A stretch of DNA of 64,000 bases from Kineobactrum sediminis (GCF_002868715.1 NZ_PKLZ01000007.1:1-64000); one strand, 5' to 3'. Positions 1 through 9,223 are shown, counted from the first letter of the stretch. Notes: a model not told the origin generated them from the letters alone. Made by a program: numbers and translations.

Positions 1-1
1 G

Positions 2-280
2 GATGCCAGCAACAGTATTATCAAGATCATGGTGTTCAAGGATGTCATCAGTGAGGTCGGCGTCAAGCTCGCCATCGCCAATGGTGGTGCGCGCCCTGAA
101 ATACTGGTGGCGAATACCCTGGTAGGGCAGTGGGAGGAACTCAGCTTCGATTTCACCGGTAACATCGGCTTTTTTGAGTCGATTGATGTCGACCAGCTGA
201 TTGTATTCCCCGACTACCAGGACCGATCGGTGGATAATATTGTCTACTTCGATAATGTCCGCTTCACGGATGGCAACTAG
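2..280 (+). CDS. C-terminal fragment of a secreted carbohydrate-active protein (CBM-like domain)
   Basis: Only the last 92 codons are in the window; the reading frame is open from base 2 and ends with TAG at 278-280. The fragment is a beta-strand-rich segment with 'VGQWEELSFDF', 'IVFPDYQDRS' and a final 'NIVYFDNVRF'. That pattern is typical of the carbohydrate-binding repeat at the C-terminus of laminarinase-type (GH16) and related glycosidases in marine gammaproteobacteria. The TonB receptor, GH3 enzyme and sugar symporter downstream fit a beta-glucan utilisation locus. The catalytic part lies outside the window, so the enzyme class is unknown. Confidence 0.6.
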   Translation, partial: DASNSIIKIMVFKDVISEVGVKLAIANGGARPEILVANTLVGQWEELSFDFTGNIGFFESIDVDQLIVFPDYQDRSVDNIVYFDNVRFTDGN

Positions 281-368
281 ACACTGGAAAAAATAACAAG
301 CTCCGTTTAAACCGGGCCGAAAATCACTCTGACAGCCGTGATTAAAGATGACGACAAAGGGACTGAAC

Positions 369-3047
369 ATGAATAAATCCAAAAACAAAAACTGGATGTG
401 GCTTACGTCGTTGCCGTTACTGGCGTTGCCAGGTGCCGCTTCATCACAGGCTGATACCTCTACCAATGGTCGAGTGCTTGAGGAAGTCATCGTCACCGTG
501 GAGCGCCGGCAGCAGAGCTTGCAGGATTTTGAGGGCACAGCAGTAGCGTTCAGTGGCGACCAGCTGAAAATTCTCGGCATCCAGAGCCTCACTGATCTCT
601 CGGAACAAACCCCGGGGGTTGAAATCAGTAACAAGCAGGGCAATGTTGAAGTCTGGATCCGCGGTATTGGTTCCTCGAACAATACCGAGCTGGGCGACCC
701 GGCTGCCGCCACCCACCTTGACGGCGTTTATATCCCGCGCCCTGCGGGCATCGGTTCCGTATTCTTCGATATTGAACGGGTGGAGGTCAATGTTGGTCCA
801 CAGGGCACCCTGCGTGGGCGTAACGCCACCGCCGGCTCGGTCAATATTGTGTCATGGGAGCCTGGTCTGGGCGTTCTTGACGGTACCGTCGAATTCGAGG
901 CCGGCAATTACGACCAGCGCATGGCCACCGGCATGATCAACGTGCCCATCGGTGACACTGCTGCAGTCAGGCTGGCCGCCTATTCCCTGGATCACGACAG
1001 TTATTACAATGATGTCGGGCCGCTGGAGCTGGGCACTGCGGAGGCAGCTGATAATCAAGGCTACCGCGCGCAGTTCCTCTGGCAGCCAAATGATAATCTC
1101 CGGGTATTGTTGGCTGCCGATTACGTCTCAGAGGAGGGTACGGGCTATACCGGCACGAACTTCGCCAACTCGCTCGGCAATGGTATTGACCCGGACGATA
1201 TCGAAGACCCCCGCGATGTTGTCGCCCGCGGGTTCGAACCGGTTCAGGATACAGAGCATTGGGGTGTGCGCCTGAAGGTCAATTACGATCTCGGTTTTGG
1301 TGAGATTGAATACCTGACCAGCTACCGTGATCTCGTGTATGACTATTCTGCGGCGACCCCTCTCGCGCCGGATTATCCGGGTGTGTTTTCCACACTGGAA
1401 CCGCTTAATGAATCACTGGATAACTGGTCCCGCTTTCAGTTCATTACCGATTCGGAGTCGACTATTCACGAGCTTCGCTTCAAGTCTCCCGATGGTGAGC
1501 GCCTCTACTATACGGTGGGAGCGTTTTACTTCAAGGAAGACCAGAAAGCGTTCCTTGCCTCTGCCGGGGATCGTGGTGGTTTTTTCCAGGGCGCGGAGTT
1601 CAATCAGCCCGACACAGACGCGGAATCTTATTCCGTTTACGGCGACTTCACTTATGAGTTGACTCCCCGTTCACGATTGACCAGTGGCCTGCGCTTTACC
1701 CACGATGAGAAGTCACGAGTGGGCGTTAACGCACGCTATGCGTTTGCCCTTGGCGGTTTTGATACCAATACCGGAAATCCGTTTGGCTGCTGTATGGGCG
1801 CTCGTGTGGGAACTGAAGGTTTTGAGTTCGCCGGCTTTGACCGCACTGTCTATGATCCTGATGTCGATGGCAGCGGCGAGGTGTCGTCCCAGGAATTCAT
1901 TGATTTCTACCTGGATGGTATATCCCGGTTTGGCGAACGCGACACACTTGATGACATCATTGCCAATGGTGCACTGGAAGGTGGTGCAGCCAACCCGGCC
2001 GCCTGTACCGACACCGATTCCACCGATAGCCTGATTTGTCTTGAAGACGGTACCCATTCCTTCGCAGTACCTATTTCTCCTGATAATTCGATCACCCAGC
2101 AGGATGGGTCGATGTCGGAAAGTTTCGTTGACTGGCGCGTTCGCTACGGCTATGACCTCTCTGATGACATTCTGCTTTATGGTCTCGTCGCTACCGGGCA
2201 CAAGTCCGGCGGTTTCAACGACACCTTCAAGGACCCTGAAGTCGGTACCAATATCTCCCCGACCTATGACACTGAAAAAGTAACCATGTATGAGCTCGGT
2301 TGGAAAACCGAGTTTGATATCGGTTCGGTGCCGGCGAGGTTGAACGGCTCCGCATTCTATTATGACTACACCGATCAGGTTTTCACCTCGATCCTGTCCG
2401 TTGAGCAGGCTATTGAGTTCAACTCAGGTCAGGCCGCGGATCCCGCTGACGCCACTCCCGGAGCACTGGTAGTGTCCTTCAGCTTCAACGCCGCCGATTC
2501 TGAAATCTATGGCATGCAGTGGGATGGCCAGTTCCAGTTTCCCTACAACATCAACCTGAACTGGACAGCGTTGTGGCTGGAAGCAGAAATCAAGGATGCG
2601 GAAGATATTCAGGATTTCCGGTTCCAGGCAGACGTGTCACCCGATGAGGCCGTATTCAGGCCCATCAGTGGCAACCGCTTGCCACACACTCCGCGTTACC
2701 AGTTCAACGCTGCGCTATCCCAATTTATCGCCACCGACTGGGGTAGTTTTGATTATGTGCTCTCAATGGGTTGGAGAGATGACCAGTTCCTGACCATTTT
2801 CAACAGTAAGGATTTCATGTTTCCGGACGATCCGCGCATGCGCCTGGATGATAGGGTAGAGGCTTACTGGACCTTCGATGCGGGTGTCGGGTTCACCACC
2901 AAGAACGAGAAACTCAGGTTGGAAGCGTTTGTAAACAATATTGAGGATGAAGTAGCCACAGCGGCGGTAATTATTACTCAATTCGACAACACACGATTCT
3001 TTACCCGGCCACGCACCTATGGCGCGCGCCTGAAATACTTCTTTTAA
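369..3047 (+). CDS. TonB-dependent outer-membrane receptor
   Basis: This 892-residue protein would import a ligand, probably an oligosaccharide, across the outer membrane using TonB energy. From the chosen start there is a signal peptide (residues 1-28), a TonB-box-like 'EEVIVT' (38-43), a plug domain with 'VWIRGIG' and 'RVEVNVGPQGTLRGRNATAGSVN', and a long beta-barrel ending in the aromatic 'YFF' needed for barrel insertion. ATG 369 is preferred over ATG 348 because AAAGGG lies 7 nt upstream of it. The substrate is not readable from sequence; the GH3 and SGLT neighbours suggest a glucan oligomer. An intrinsic terminator follows the stop codon directly. Confidence 0.93.
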   Translation: MNKSKNKNWMWLTSLPLLALPGAASSQADTSTNGRVLEEVIVTVERRQQSLQDFEGTAVAFSGDQLKILGIQSLTDLSEQTPGVEISNKQGNVEVWIRGIGSSNNTELGDPAAATHLDGVYIPRPAGIGSVFFDIERVEVNVGPQGTLRGRNATAGSVNIVSWEPGLGVLDGTVEFEAGNYDQRMATGMINVPIGDTAAVRLAAYSLDHDSYYNDVGPLELGTAEAADNQGYRAQFLWQPNDNLRVLLAADYVSEEGTGYTGTNFANSLGNGIDPDDIEDPRDVVARGFEPVQDTEHWGVRLKVNYDLGFGEIEYLTSYRDLVYDYSAATPLAPDYPGVFSTLEPLNESLDNWSRFQFITDSESTIHELRFKSPDGERLYYTVGAFYFKEDQKAFLASAGDRGGFFQGAEFNQPDTDAESYSVYGDFTYELTPRSRLTSGLRFTHDEKSRVGVNARYAFALGGFDTNTGNPFGCCMGARVGTEGFEFAGFDRTVYDPDVDGSGEVSSQEFIDFYLDGISRFGERDTLDDIIANGALEGGAANPAACTDTDSTDSLICLEDGTHSFAVPISPDNSITQQDGSMSESFVDWRVRYGYDLSDDILLYGLVATGHKSGGFNDTFKDPEVGTNISPTYDTEKVTMYELGWKTEFDIGSVPARLNGSAFYYDYTDQVFTSILSVEQAIEFNSGQAADPADATPGALVVSFSFNAADSEIYGMQWDGQFQFPYNINLNWTALWLEAEIKDAEDIQDFRFQADVSPDEAVFRPISGNRLPHTPRYQFNAALSQFIATDWGSFDYVLSMGWRDDQFLTIFNSKDFMFPDDPRMRLDDRVEAYWTFDAGVGFTTKNEKLRLEAFVNNIEDEVATAAVIITQFDNTRFFTRPRTYGARLKYFF

Positions 3048-3055
3048 TGCCATGG

Positions 3056-3086
3056 CGCACTCGGGTTCCGAGTGCGTTTTGTTTTT
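3056..3086 (+). terminator. Rho-independent terminator after the TonB receptor
   Basis: A perfect 9-bp inverted repeat, CGCACTCGG / CCGAGTGCG, with a 3-nt GTT loop is followed by TTTTGTTTTT. It begins 8 nt after the receptor stop codon. It lies inside the longest open frame of the next gene, which argues that the GH3 gene starts downstream of it. It should separate or attenuate expression between the receptor and the GH3/symporter pair. Confidence 0.85.
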
Positions 3087-3103
3087 CCTGGATGGATTCA
3101 ATC

Positions 3104-5581
3104 ATGAAGGTCTTGAAAGCCCTGGTCGCTCCCGTTGGTGCCAAGTACACGTGGACTCTACTCAAAATCTCCCCATGGCTGGCGGGTTGCGCATTACTCA
3201 GTGGCATGGCATTCGCAGAACCACAATCCCCGGAATCCCGCATTGACAAACTGCTCTCGCAAATGAGTCTGGAGCAAAAAATCGGCCAGATGATGCAGGG
3301 TGAGATCAAGACCATCACCCCCAAAGAGGTAAGCCGCTTTGGCATTGGATCTGTGCTTAATGGTGGTGGCTCTTTCCCTTCTAAAAACAAAGGCGCATCG
3401 ATAGATGACTGGATCGATCTGGCAGAGGCCTATTACCAGTCAAGTCCCACGCTTGCAGATGGTACGCGTATACCCGCCATTTGGGGAACGGACGCGGTTC
3501 ACGGCCATAACAATGTCATGGGAGCGACACTTTTTCCGCATAATATTGGACTTGGCGCTGCCGGCAGTTCTGACTTGGTTGAGGCGATTTCACGCGCTAC
3601 GGCAATCGAAGTAAAAGCGACGGGAATTGACTGGGTTTTCGCTCCCACGGTTGCCGTAGCAAAAGATTTTCGCTGGGGGAGAACCTACGAGAGTTACAGC
3701 TCGGATCCACAACTGGTGAGCAGGTTGGGTGTGGCTGCGGTAAAGGGTTTTGAAGCTGAAGGCATAGTGGCTACGGCGAAACATTTTATTGGCGATGGCG
3801 CCACCCAGCGTGGGCGTGACCAGGGTGATGTGCGCAGCGATCTGGAGACTTTGCTTGAAGGCCATGGCGCGGGCTACGTCAGCACTATCAAGGCCGGCGT
3901 GCCAACTATCATGGCCTCCTTCAATAGCTGGAATGGCCGGAAAGTCCACGGGAGCCGGCAACTGTTAACCGAGGTACTTCGCGACCAGCTGGGCTTTGGG
4001 GGTATGGTAGTCAGCGACTGGAATGGTGTCGGACAGGTAGCGGGTTGTAACAACGCTTCGTGCGCGCAGGCAGTTAACGCGGGCATCGACATGTTAATGA
4101 CGCCCACGGACTGGAGACTCTTACAGCGCCGGGTGGTCAGCCAGGTTGAATCGGGCGAGATTCCGATGGCCAGGATTGACGAGGCAGTACGTCGGGTTCT
4201 GGCAGTCAAAGCGAACTATGGAATACTGGACCAGGGGTCGCCACGCGACCGTGTTACCCAGGAATTGAAGGCGAAGGTTGGCTCGGAAGAACACCGGGCG
4301 CTGGCTCGTAAAGCGGTGCGGGAATCCCTGGTACTCCTGAAAAATAACGGCGGTATCCTCCCCATCAAGGGCAATGCAAAGGTAGTTATCGCCGGAACCG
4401 GGGCGGATGACCTGAGTATGCAGTCGGGCGGCTGGACCCTGACCTGGCAGGGAACCGAAAACAGTAACAGTGATTTTCCCGGTGCGACGTCTATCTATAC
4501 CGGCTTCAATGACGCACTTGCAGCCATGGGTGGCGAAGCGATATTGGCGGCAGATACAAGCCAGGATGCGGATGTAGCCCTCGTGGTGTTTGGCGAAACA
4601 CCCTATGCCGAGGGGCAGGGAGACATCGAAAACTTGCAATACAAGCCCGATGATCATGTTGATCTCGAGCTCATGCGAGCGTTCAAGGCGAAAGACATTC
4701 CCGTGGTTGCAGTCTTCATTACCGGGCGGCCCCTGTGGATGAACCGTGAATTGAACGTCGCTGATGCCTTTGTTGTCGCCTGGCTGCCGGGAAGTGAAGG
4801 TGCGGGCCTGGCCGATGTACTGGTGGGTAATGTGCAGGGTCTGCCACGTCATGACTTTGTCGGCCGGCTGCCATTTGCCTGGCCGGCGCTTGACGTTAAT
4901 GAGATCGATGACTCATTGCCTGTGGACCGTTTTGTCTGGCCTGTGGGATACGGTCTTACCTATGCCGAGCCCGCGACTGTGGGGTCGTTGGACGAAAAAG
5001 CAGCCGGTAGCATCCTGAGCGCCGATGCCGTGATATTCAGGGGCGGTACCCAGAGTCCCTGGGCCAATTATATTGGCGACGAAAGCAACTGGATGACGCC
5101 CGTTTCCGGATCCTATGGCAAATCGGCTTTCGGCGAATTCGAGGTAAAAAGTGTGGACGTGCGTTTGCAGGAGGATGCACGCCAACTGACCTGGAGTGGT
5201 GCGGGAGAGCGGGATACCCAGTTCTACTGGATGACCGCGAACGGGAGGGGCCGGGATTTCAGCGAGCTTCGCGAAAAGAATGGCGCGCTCACCATGGTCG
5301 TGATGATGACTGAACATCCTGAGGGAACCACCTACCTGCGCATGGATTGCCAGTGGCCCTGTTCCGGCCAAGTTGATGTCACCCGCTTGTTCAAGGTTTT
5401 GCCGCTGAACCAGTGGGTGCGCCTGTCCTTTCCATTGGCGTGTTTTGCCGAGGCCGGCACCGAGATGGATAGGGTAAACACACCCTTCCTGCTGGTTACC
5501 AACCACAGGATGTCCATGACTGTACTGGATGTTGCCGTAGTGGAGACACCGGACCAAGACTCGCTTGTGAAATGTCGCTGA
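3104..5581 (+). CDS. Secreted glycoside hydrolase family 3 (exo-beta-glucosidase type)
   Basis: A GH3 enzyme of 825 residues that would release glucose from the ends of beta-glucans or cello/laminari-oligosaccharides. The N-terminus carries a signal peptide ending near 'GMAFA'. The barrel domain has 'IWGTDAVHGHNNVMGATLFPH' features and the nucleophile motif 'MVVSDWNG' (Asp305). The second domain has 'GETPYAEGQGD' with the probable acid/base Glu503. About 200 extra C-terminal residues resemble the ExoP-type beta-sandwich. The frame is open back to 3047, but that region contains a terminator; ATG 3104 has GGATGG about 8 nt upstream. 'LAGC' within the signal peptide could be a lipobox, but the hydrophobic stretch before it is short, so type I cleavage is more likely. 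The symporter gene follows after 13 bases. Confidence 0.9.
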   Translation: MKVLKALVAPVGAKYTWTLLKISPWLAGCALLSGMAFAEPQSPESRIDKLLSQMSLEQKIGQMMQGEIKTITPKEVSRFGIGSVLNGGGSFPSKNKGASIDDWIDLAEAYYQSSPTLADGTRIPAIWGTDAVHGHNNVMGATLFPHNIGLGAAGSSDLVEAISRATAIEVKATGIDWVFAPTVAVAKDFRWGRTYESYSSDPQLVSRLGVAAVKGFEAEGIVATAKHFIGDGATQRGRDQGDVRSDLETLLEGHGAGYVSTIKAGVPTIMASFNSWNGRKVHGSRQLLTEVLRDQLGFGGMVVSDWNGVGQVAGCNNASCAQAVNAGIDMLMTPTDWRLLQRRVVSQVESGEIPMARIDEAVRRVLAVKANYGILDQGSPRDRVTQELKAKVGSEEHRALARKAVRESLVLLKNNGGILPIKGNAKVVIAGTGADDLSMQSGGWTLTWQGTENSNSDFPGATSIYTGFNDALAAMGGEAILAADTSQDADVALVVFGETPYAEGQGDIENLQYKPDDHVDLELMRAFKAKDIPVVAVFITGRPLWMNRELNVADAFVVAWLPGSEGAGLADVLVGNVQGLPRHDFVGRLPFAWPALDVNEIDDSLPVDRFVWPVGYGLTYAEPATVGSLDEKAAGSILSADAVIFRGGTQSPWANYIGDESNWMTPVSGSYGKSAFGEFEVKSVDVRLQEDARQLTWSGAGERDTQFYWMTANGRGRDFSELREKNGALTMVVMMTEHPEGTTYLRMDCQWPCSGQVDVTRLFKVLPLNQWVRLSFPLACFAEAGTEMDRVNTPFLLVTNHRMSMTVLDVAVVETPDQDSLVKCR

Positions 5582-5594
5582 AGGAATTTTAAGT

Positions 5595-7154
5595 ATGTTG
5601 GGACAGATTGATCTGGTCATCGTCTTCATATATGCGGTCTCATTGTTCGCTTTGGCACAGTGGGTATCGCGGGAAAAAGCAGGGCATGTCAAGGACGCCC
5701 AGGACTACTTCCTGGCGGGCAGGGCATTGCCCTGGTGGGCAATAGGCGCATCAATGATCGCCGCGAATATCTCGGCGGAACAGATTATAGGTATGTCGGG
5801 GTCGGGGTTTGCAATTGGGTTGGCGATTGCATCCTATGAGTGGATGGCCGCCATCACCCTGCTATTGGTGGGCAAGTACCTGCTGCCCATATTCCTGAAA
5901 ATGGGCATTTACACCATGCCGCAGTTTCTTGAGCAGCGCTATGACAGCAGGGTTCGCACGGTAATGGCCGGATTCTGGCTGGGGGTTTATGTTTTCGTCA
6001 ATTTAACCGCCATTCTTTGGTTGGGCGCTTTGGCCATTAACACAGTCACCGGCCTCGATCTTATTCTCTCAATGATACTCCTGGGCGCCTTTGCAGTGAC
6101 GTACTCGCTTTATGGTGGCCTCAAGGCTGTCGCTTTTACCGACATTATCCAGGTCGTGTTGCTGGTGCTTGGCGGCATACTGATTATCACCATTCTCCTG
6201 CAGGAGGTGTCGGGCGGAGCCGGAGTTTTCGCGGGTTTTGTTCAGGTGCTGGAGGCCGCCCCGGAAAAGTTCGACATGATTCTCAGTCGCGACCATCCTT
6301 ACTACAAGAGCCTGCCGGGAATTTCGGTACTGGTGGGTGGCATGTGGATAATGAATTTGTCGTATTGGGGTTTTAATCAATACATTATCCAGCGTGCGCT
6401 CGCCGCAAAAAGTATCGATGAAGCGCAAAAAGGTATTGCCTTCGCCGCATTTCTAAAAGTGCTGATGCCGATGATCGTGGTGCTTCCCGGTATCATAATG
6501 TTTGTCCTGGAGCCTGACCTGGCGGTTCCTGACCAGGCCTACCCGCAGGCGATGACTTTGCTCCCAACAGGTATCAAGGGACTTGTTTTTGCTGCCTTGC
6601 TCGCGGCCATTGTGTCCTCGCTTGCCTCGATGTGTAACAGTATTTCCACGATCTTTACCGTTGACTTGTTTTCCCGCTTTGGCCACTACGAAATGACTCC
6701 CGCCAGGCAGGTAAAGGTCGGGCGCATAGTGTCCGTTTCGGCAATGCTGATTGCGATGATCACTGCCAAGCCACTGCTGGGTAATTTCGACCAGGCATTT
6801 CAGTATATTCAGGAGTTCACCGGCTTCTTCACGCCCGGTATTGTGGCTATTTTCCTGCTTGGAATGTTTTACAAGCCGACCACCGCTACGGCTGCCCTGG
6901 TGGTTGCCATTGGCTCCGCCGTGTTATCCCTGGCCTTCAAGCTGGGATTGCCGGACCTGCCATTCATCGACCGGGTTGGTCTGGTGTTTCTTATGTGCAT
7001 TATTGTTGCAGTGGTTCTTTCCCATCTGCGTCCCGCTCCCCAGATTGATCTTCTGGAAATAAACCATGTGGACTTTGGCACCAGCCAGGTATTCAATCTC
7101 AGTGCGGTAGTAGTCATCCTGCTAGTGGCTGCACTTTACGCGGTCTGGTGGTAG
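5595..7154 (+). CDS. Sodium:solute symporter, SGLT-like (SSS family)
   Basis: A 519-residue inner-membrane protein with about 14 hydrophobic segments. It carries SSS-family signatures 'DYFLAGRALPWWAIGASMIAANISAEQIIG' and 'GGLKAVAFTDIIQ' near the vSGLT sodium/sugar sites. It would bring glucose or a similar sugar into the cell using the sodium gradient. The start ATG has AAGGA 9 nt upstream. It follows the GH3 gene by 13 bases, so the two are probably co-transcribed: GH3 releases the sugar in the periplasm and this carrier takes it up. The exact sugar is inferred from context. Confidence 0.88.
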   Translation: MLGQIDLVIVFIYAVSLFALAQWVSREKAGHVKDAQDYFLAGRALPWWAIGASMIAANISAEQIIGMSGSGFAIGLAIASYEWMAAITLLLVGKYLLPIFLKMGIYTMPQFLEQRYDSRVRTVMAGFWLGVYVFVNLTAILWLGALAINTVTGLDLILSMILLGAFAVTYSLYGGLKAVAFTDIIQVVLLVLGGILIITILLQEVSGGAGVFAGFVQVLEAAPEKFDMILSRDHPYYKSLPGISVLVGGMWIMNLSYWGFNQYIIQRALAAKSIDEAQKGIAFAAFLKVLMPMIVVLPGIIMFVLEPDLAVPDQAYPQAMTLLPTGIKGLVFAALLAAIVSSLASMCNSISTIFTVDLFSRFGHYEMTPARQVKVGRIVSVSAMLIAMITAKPLLGNFDQAFQYIQEFTGFFTPGIVAIFLLGMFYKPTTATAALVVAIGSAVLSLAFKLGLPDLPFIDRVGLVFLMCIIVAVVLSHLRPAPQIDLLEINHVDFGTSQVFNLSAVVVILLVAALYAVWW

Positions 7155-7167
7155 GTGAGCAGTATGG

Positions 7168-7587
7168 TCATTCGCGGGCAAAGGCCTCGTTGACAGCTTG
7201 TTCCACCTGCGCCATGGTGTCTTCTACCGCCCTGCGAATGCAGACAAGTGTGCGTGGGGAACCCAGAGGATAGAGGGAATCCAGCTCGTTGCAGATCCGG
7301 GTGGCGGCGTCTTCAATGCGTTGCTCAAGTACCAGCAAATCGGCAGTTCGGGTGAGGTCGAGATCGGTTATGTCGAGAATCTCGTCACGCTCCACGATGA
7401 GCCCACCCATCGCGTCCAGAGGTGTCTCCCTGGTGATGCGTGGCGCCACCACGATAACCTCTTCCATCACTTTTTCATCGTCGATTTCCAGCAGGTCCTG
7501 GTCCTGCTGGGCAAATACGGGGGAGTGACAGGCCGCTGCCAGTGCTATGGCGGCAATAATAACGCTTCGGGTTTTGTCTGCCATCAT
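7168..7587 (-). CDS. UrcA-family secreted protein, copy 1
   Basis: A 139-residue protein with a signal peptide (cleavage after 'SPVFA'). The C-terminal half matches the UrcA family: 'DLDLTRTADLLVLEQRIEDA' followed by two conserved Cys ('ATRIC', 'TLVC') and 'AVEDTMAQVEQAV'. The family is named after a uranium-responsive Caulobacter gene; its molecular role is unknown. After the signal peptide comes 'MEEVIVVAPRIT', very like the TonB box of TonB-dependent receptors. GGAG lies 8 nt upstream of the ATG. A paralogue lies 155 bases upstream on the same strand. The gene converges on the symporter gene. Confidence 0.75.
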   Translation of the reverse strand: MMADKTRSVIIAAIALAAACHSPVFAQQDQDLLEIDDEKVMEEVIVVAPRITRETPLDAMGGLIVERDEILDITDLDLTRTADLLVLEQRIEDAATRICNELDSLYPLGSPRTLVCIRRAVEDTMAQVEQAVNEAFARE

Positions 7588-7742
7588 CAGGTGTTCTCCG
7601 TTTCTCGGTTGTTAAACCTTCACCTGGCCTTGTAACCATGACAAAGGCAACATTCAGTCCGGAAGTTACCGGCGAACGTTAAACATCGCGGTTAGAAGCG
7701 TGGCCATCGTGACGGTAACCAGGCTGGGAGCAAGCCTGCCGG

Positions 7743-8150
7743 TTATCGTACTCTGGCAAGCGCCTGGCTAACGGCTTTATCCGCCTGGTCCATGGCGTCT
7801 TCTACGGCCCGGTTAACACAAGTAGAGACATCGGGGCGCCCAAAAGGATACTCGTCCTCCAGTTCCTCACAAATAAGCTGCGCGGCTTCCCTGATACGAT
7901 TATCCAGCTTGCGAACATCGGCTGTCCGGCTGAGATTCAGGTCGGTTATATCCACAACGGCATCCCGGTTCACAACTTCCGTGAACATTGTGGAGCCCGT
8001 GCGGCGCTTTTCGGTTATTCGCGGTGCCACGACCGTAACGTTCTCCAGTGCCCGTTCTTTCTCCTGAGCAAAAACGGTGGCCTGGGGAACCGCCACTGTA
8101 GCTATCAATGCGGCCAGCGCTGTACCTGTAATCCCTGTTCTTTTCGTCAT
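7743..8150 (-). CDS. UrcA-family secreted protein, copy 2
   Basis: A 135-residue paralogue of the gene at 7168-7587. It has a signal peptide ending near 'TVFA', then 'LENVTVVAPRIT', then the UrcA core 'DLNLSRTADVRKLDNRIREA', 'AQLIC' and 'VSTCVNRAVEDAMDQADKAV'. The pair of Cys is conserved between copies and could form a disulfide in the periplasm. The start has GGAGG 10 nt upstream. The promoter region holds a well-formed Fnr-type operator (8241-8254) with a correctly spaced -10 box, so expression under low oxygen or altered redox is likely. Function is not known. Confidence 0.77.
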   Translation of the reverse strand: MTKRTGITGTALAALIATVAVPQATVFAQEKERALENVTVVAPRITEKRRTGSTMFTEVVNRDAVVDITDLNLSRTADVRKLDNRIREAAQLICEELEDEYPFGRPDVSTCVNRAVEDAMDQADKAVSQALARVR

Positions 8151-8213
8151 GACTTTGTTTCCTCCGTGTGTAAGGCGCTAAACCTTGGGTAAAGGTTTAA
8201 GAGTTACCCCTGA

Positions 8214-8254
8214 ACTATAGAAGATGCGGCAGAAACAAGCTTGATTAGGGTCAA
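8214..8254 (-). promoter_or_regulatory. Class II Fnr-type promoter driving the UrcA copy 2 gene
   Basis: On the minus strand the operator TTGAC-CCTA-ATCAA (8254-8241) is followed after 21 nt by TATAGT (8219-8214), a 5/6 match to TATAAT. The implied start site is about 8207, which puts the operator centre at -40.5, essentially the class II Fnr position. No good -35 hexamer is seen, as expected for an activator-dependent promoter. Confidence 0.65.
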
Positions 8255-8311
8255 TCAGGTGACGGGAAGTTGACGTTACTCTGGAACAATCGGTGTTGGC
8301 TTCGTAATATT

Positions 8312-9223
8312 TTACGAAGGCGCGGGCCATTGGGCGTGGGTAATGAAATAACGTTCATCTTCATGGCCCTCGCTGTTCAGTCGTACCACCAGTTGAGGGT
8401 GGCCGCCTTGGGCAAAGTGTGCCGTCAGGTGTTGTGTTATTGCAGCCGCCCCCAGCGGCCGCTGGCTGCACAGCGCCGATAGCCAAAGCAGGCGATCAGG
8501 TAATGCATAGGTGGCGTGTGGGTCGGCCTGCTGTTGCCAGTGGGCCAGGGTGTACCAATATTGCATGGGTACCATGGGGTTATAACCCAGAGGCGCGGGC
8601 AGGGCATCCGCCGCGGGCTGGAACAGGGCGCCGCGCAGGGCGATCTCCCGGCCTGGATTTTCAATTCCAAGATCGGCCAGTATCTCCCGGGCGAGGGGGT
8701 GCTGCCCCAGACGAATCTGGTGTTTGAGTAAGCGGTCCAGTTTACGCTCCAGCCTGTCCACAGTATTGGCACCCAGCCATTCCCGCCACTGGCTGTCGGT
8801 TTCTGTGGTCGTATGAGTGCGGTGGCCGAGATAAAACTTTACTGCCAGCTCGAGATGAAAATAGCGCTCTCGCTGATGGCAATAGTAGAGGCAGTCAAAC
8901 TCCCCGACAGTGCTGTTGCGTGTTCGGACCGGCAGGTTGTGTGCTATCAACTCCAGGTCTGGATCCTGGGTGAGGAAAAAGTGCCAGAGCTGTTCGTAAT
9001 AGAGCCCCAGCCGGCGGGCCGGGTTTTGTGCCAGTGAATCAAGCAGCGCCGCCGGCTCGCGGTCCAGTCTCGATAGCCATTGGCGGCGCTCCCGGGTGAG
9101 TATCAGCTCTGCCGGTCCAGCGCTGTAACCCAGTGTCTCTACCTGCAGCAGCGGTGGCGAAAAACAAGCCCAGGCGAGGTCGCGAACCTGGGGTGTAATC
9201 CATGGTGTATCGTCAGATTTCAT
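8312..9223 (-). CDS. DUF1853 family protein
   Basis: A 303-residue soluble protein of the DUF1853 family, whose function is unknown. Recognisable stretches are 'YYEQLWHFFLTQDPDLELIAHNLPVR', 'GEFDCLYY' and 'HLELAVKFYLG'. The spacing of Asp in 'GEFD' and 'E-x-A-V-K' resembles the PD-(D/E)xK nuclease active site, which is my inference. Only a weak ribosome site is visible before the ATG. It is divergent from the Crp/Fnr regulator gene, with 228 bases between the start codons. Confidence 0.7.
   Translation of the reverse strand: MKSDDTPWITPQVRDLAWACFSPPLLQVETLGYSAGPAELILTRERRQWLSRLDREPAALLDSLAQNPARRLGLYYEQLWHFFLTQDPDLELIAHNLPVRTRNSTVGEFDCLYYCHQRERYFHLELAVKFYLGHRTHTTTETDSQWREWLGANTVDRLERKLDRLLKHQIRLGQHPLAREILADLGIENPGREIALRGALFQPAADALPAPLGYNPMVPMQYWYTLAHWQQQADPHATYALPDRLLWLSALCSQRPLGAAAITQHLTAHFAQGGHPQLVVRLNSEGHEDERYFITHAQWPAPS

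Noticed and set aside
3047-3103. An upstream extension of the GH3 protein
   Set aside because: It contains a 9-bp stem terminator and would give a signal peptide with a poor N-terminal region; ATG 3104 gives a normal one.
7720-7738. Hairpin CAGGCT-N7-AGCCTG downstream of UrcA copy 2 as a terminator
   Set aside because: The stem is only 6 bp and no T-run follows on the minus strand.
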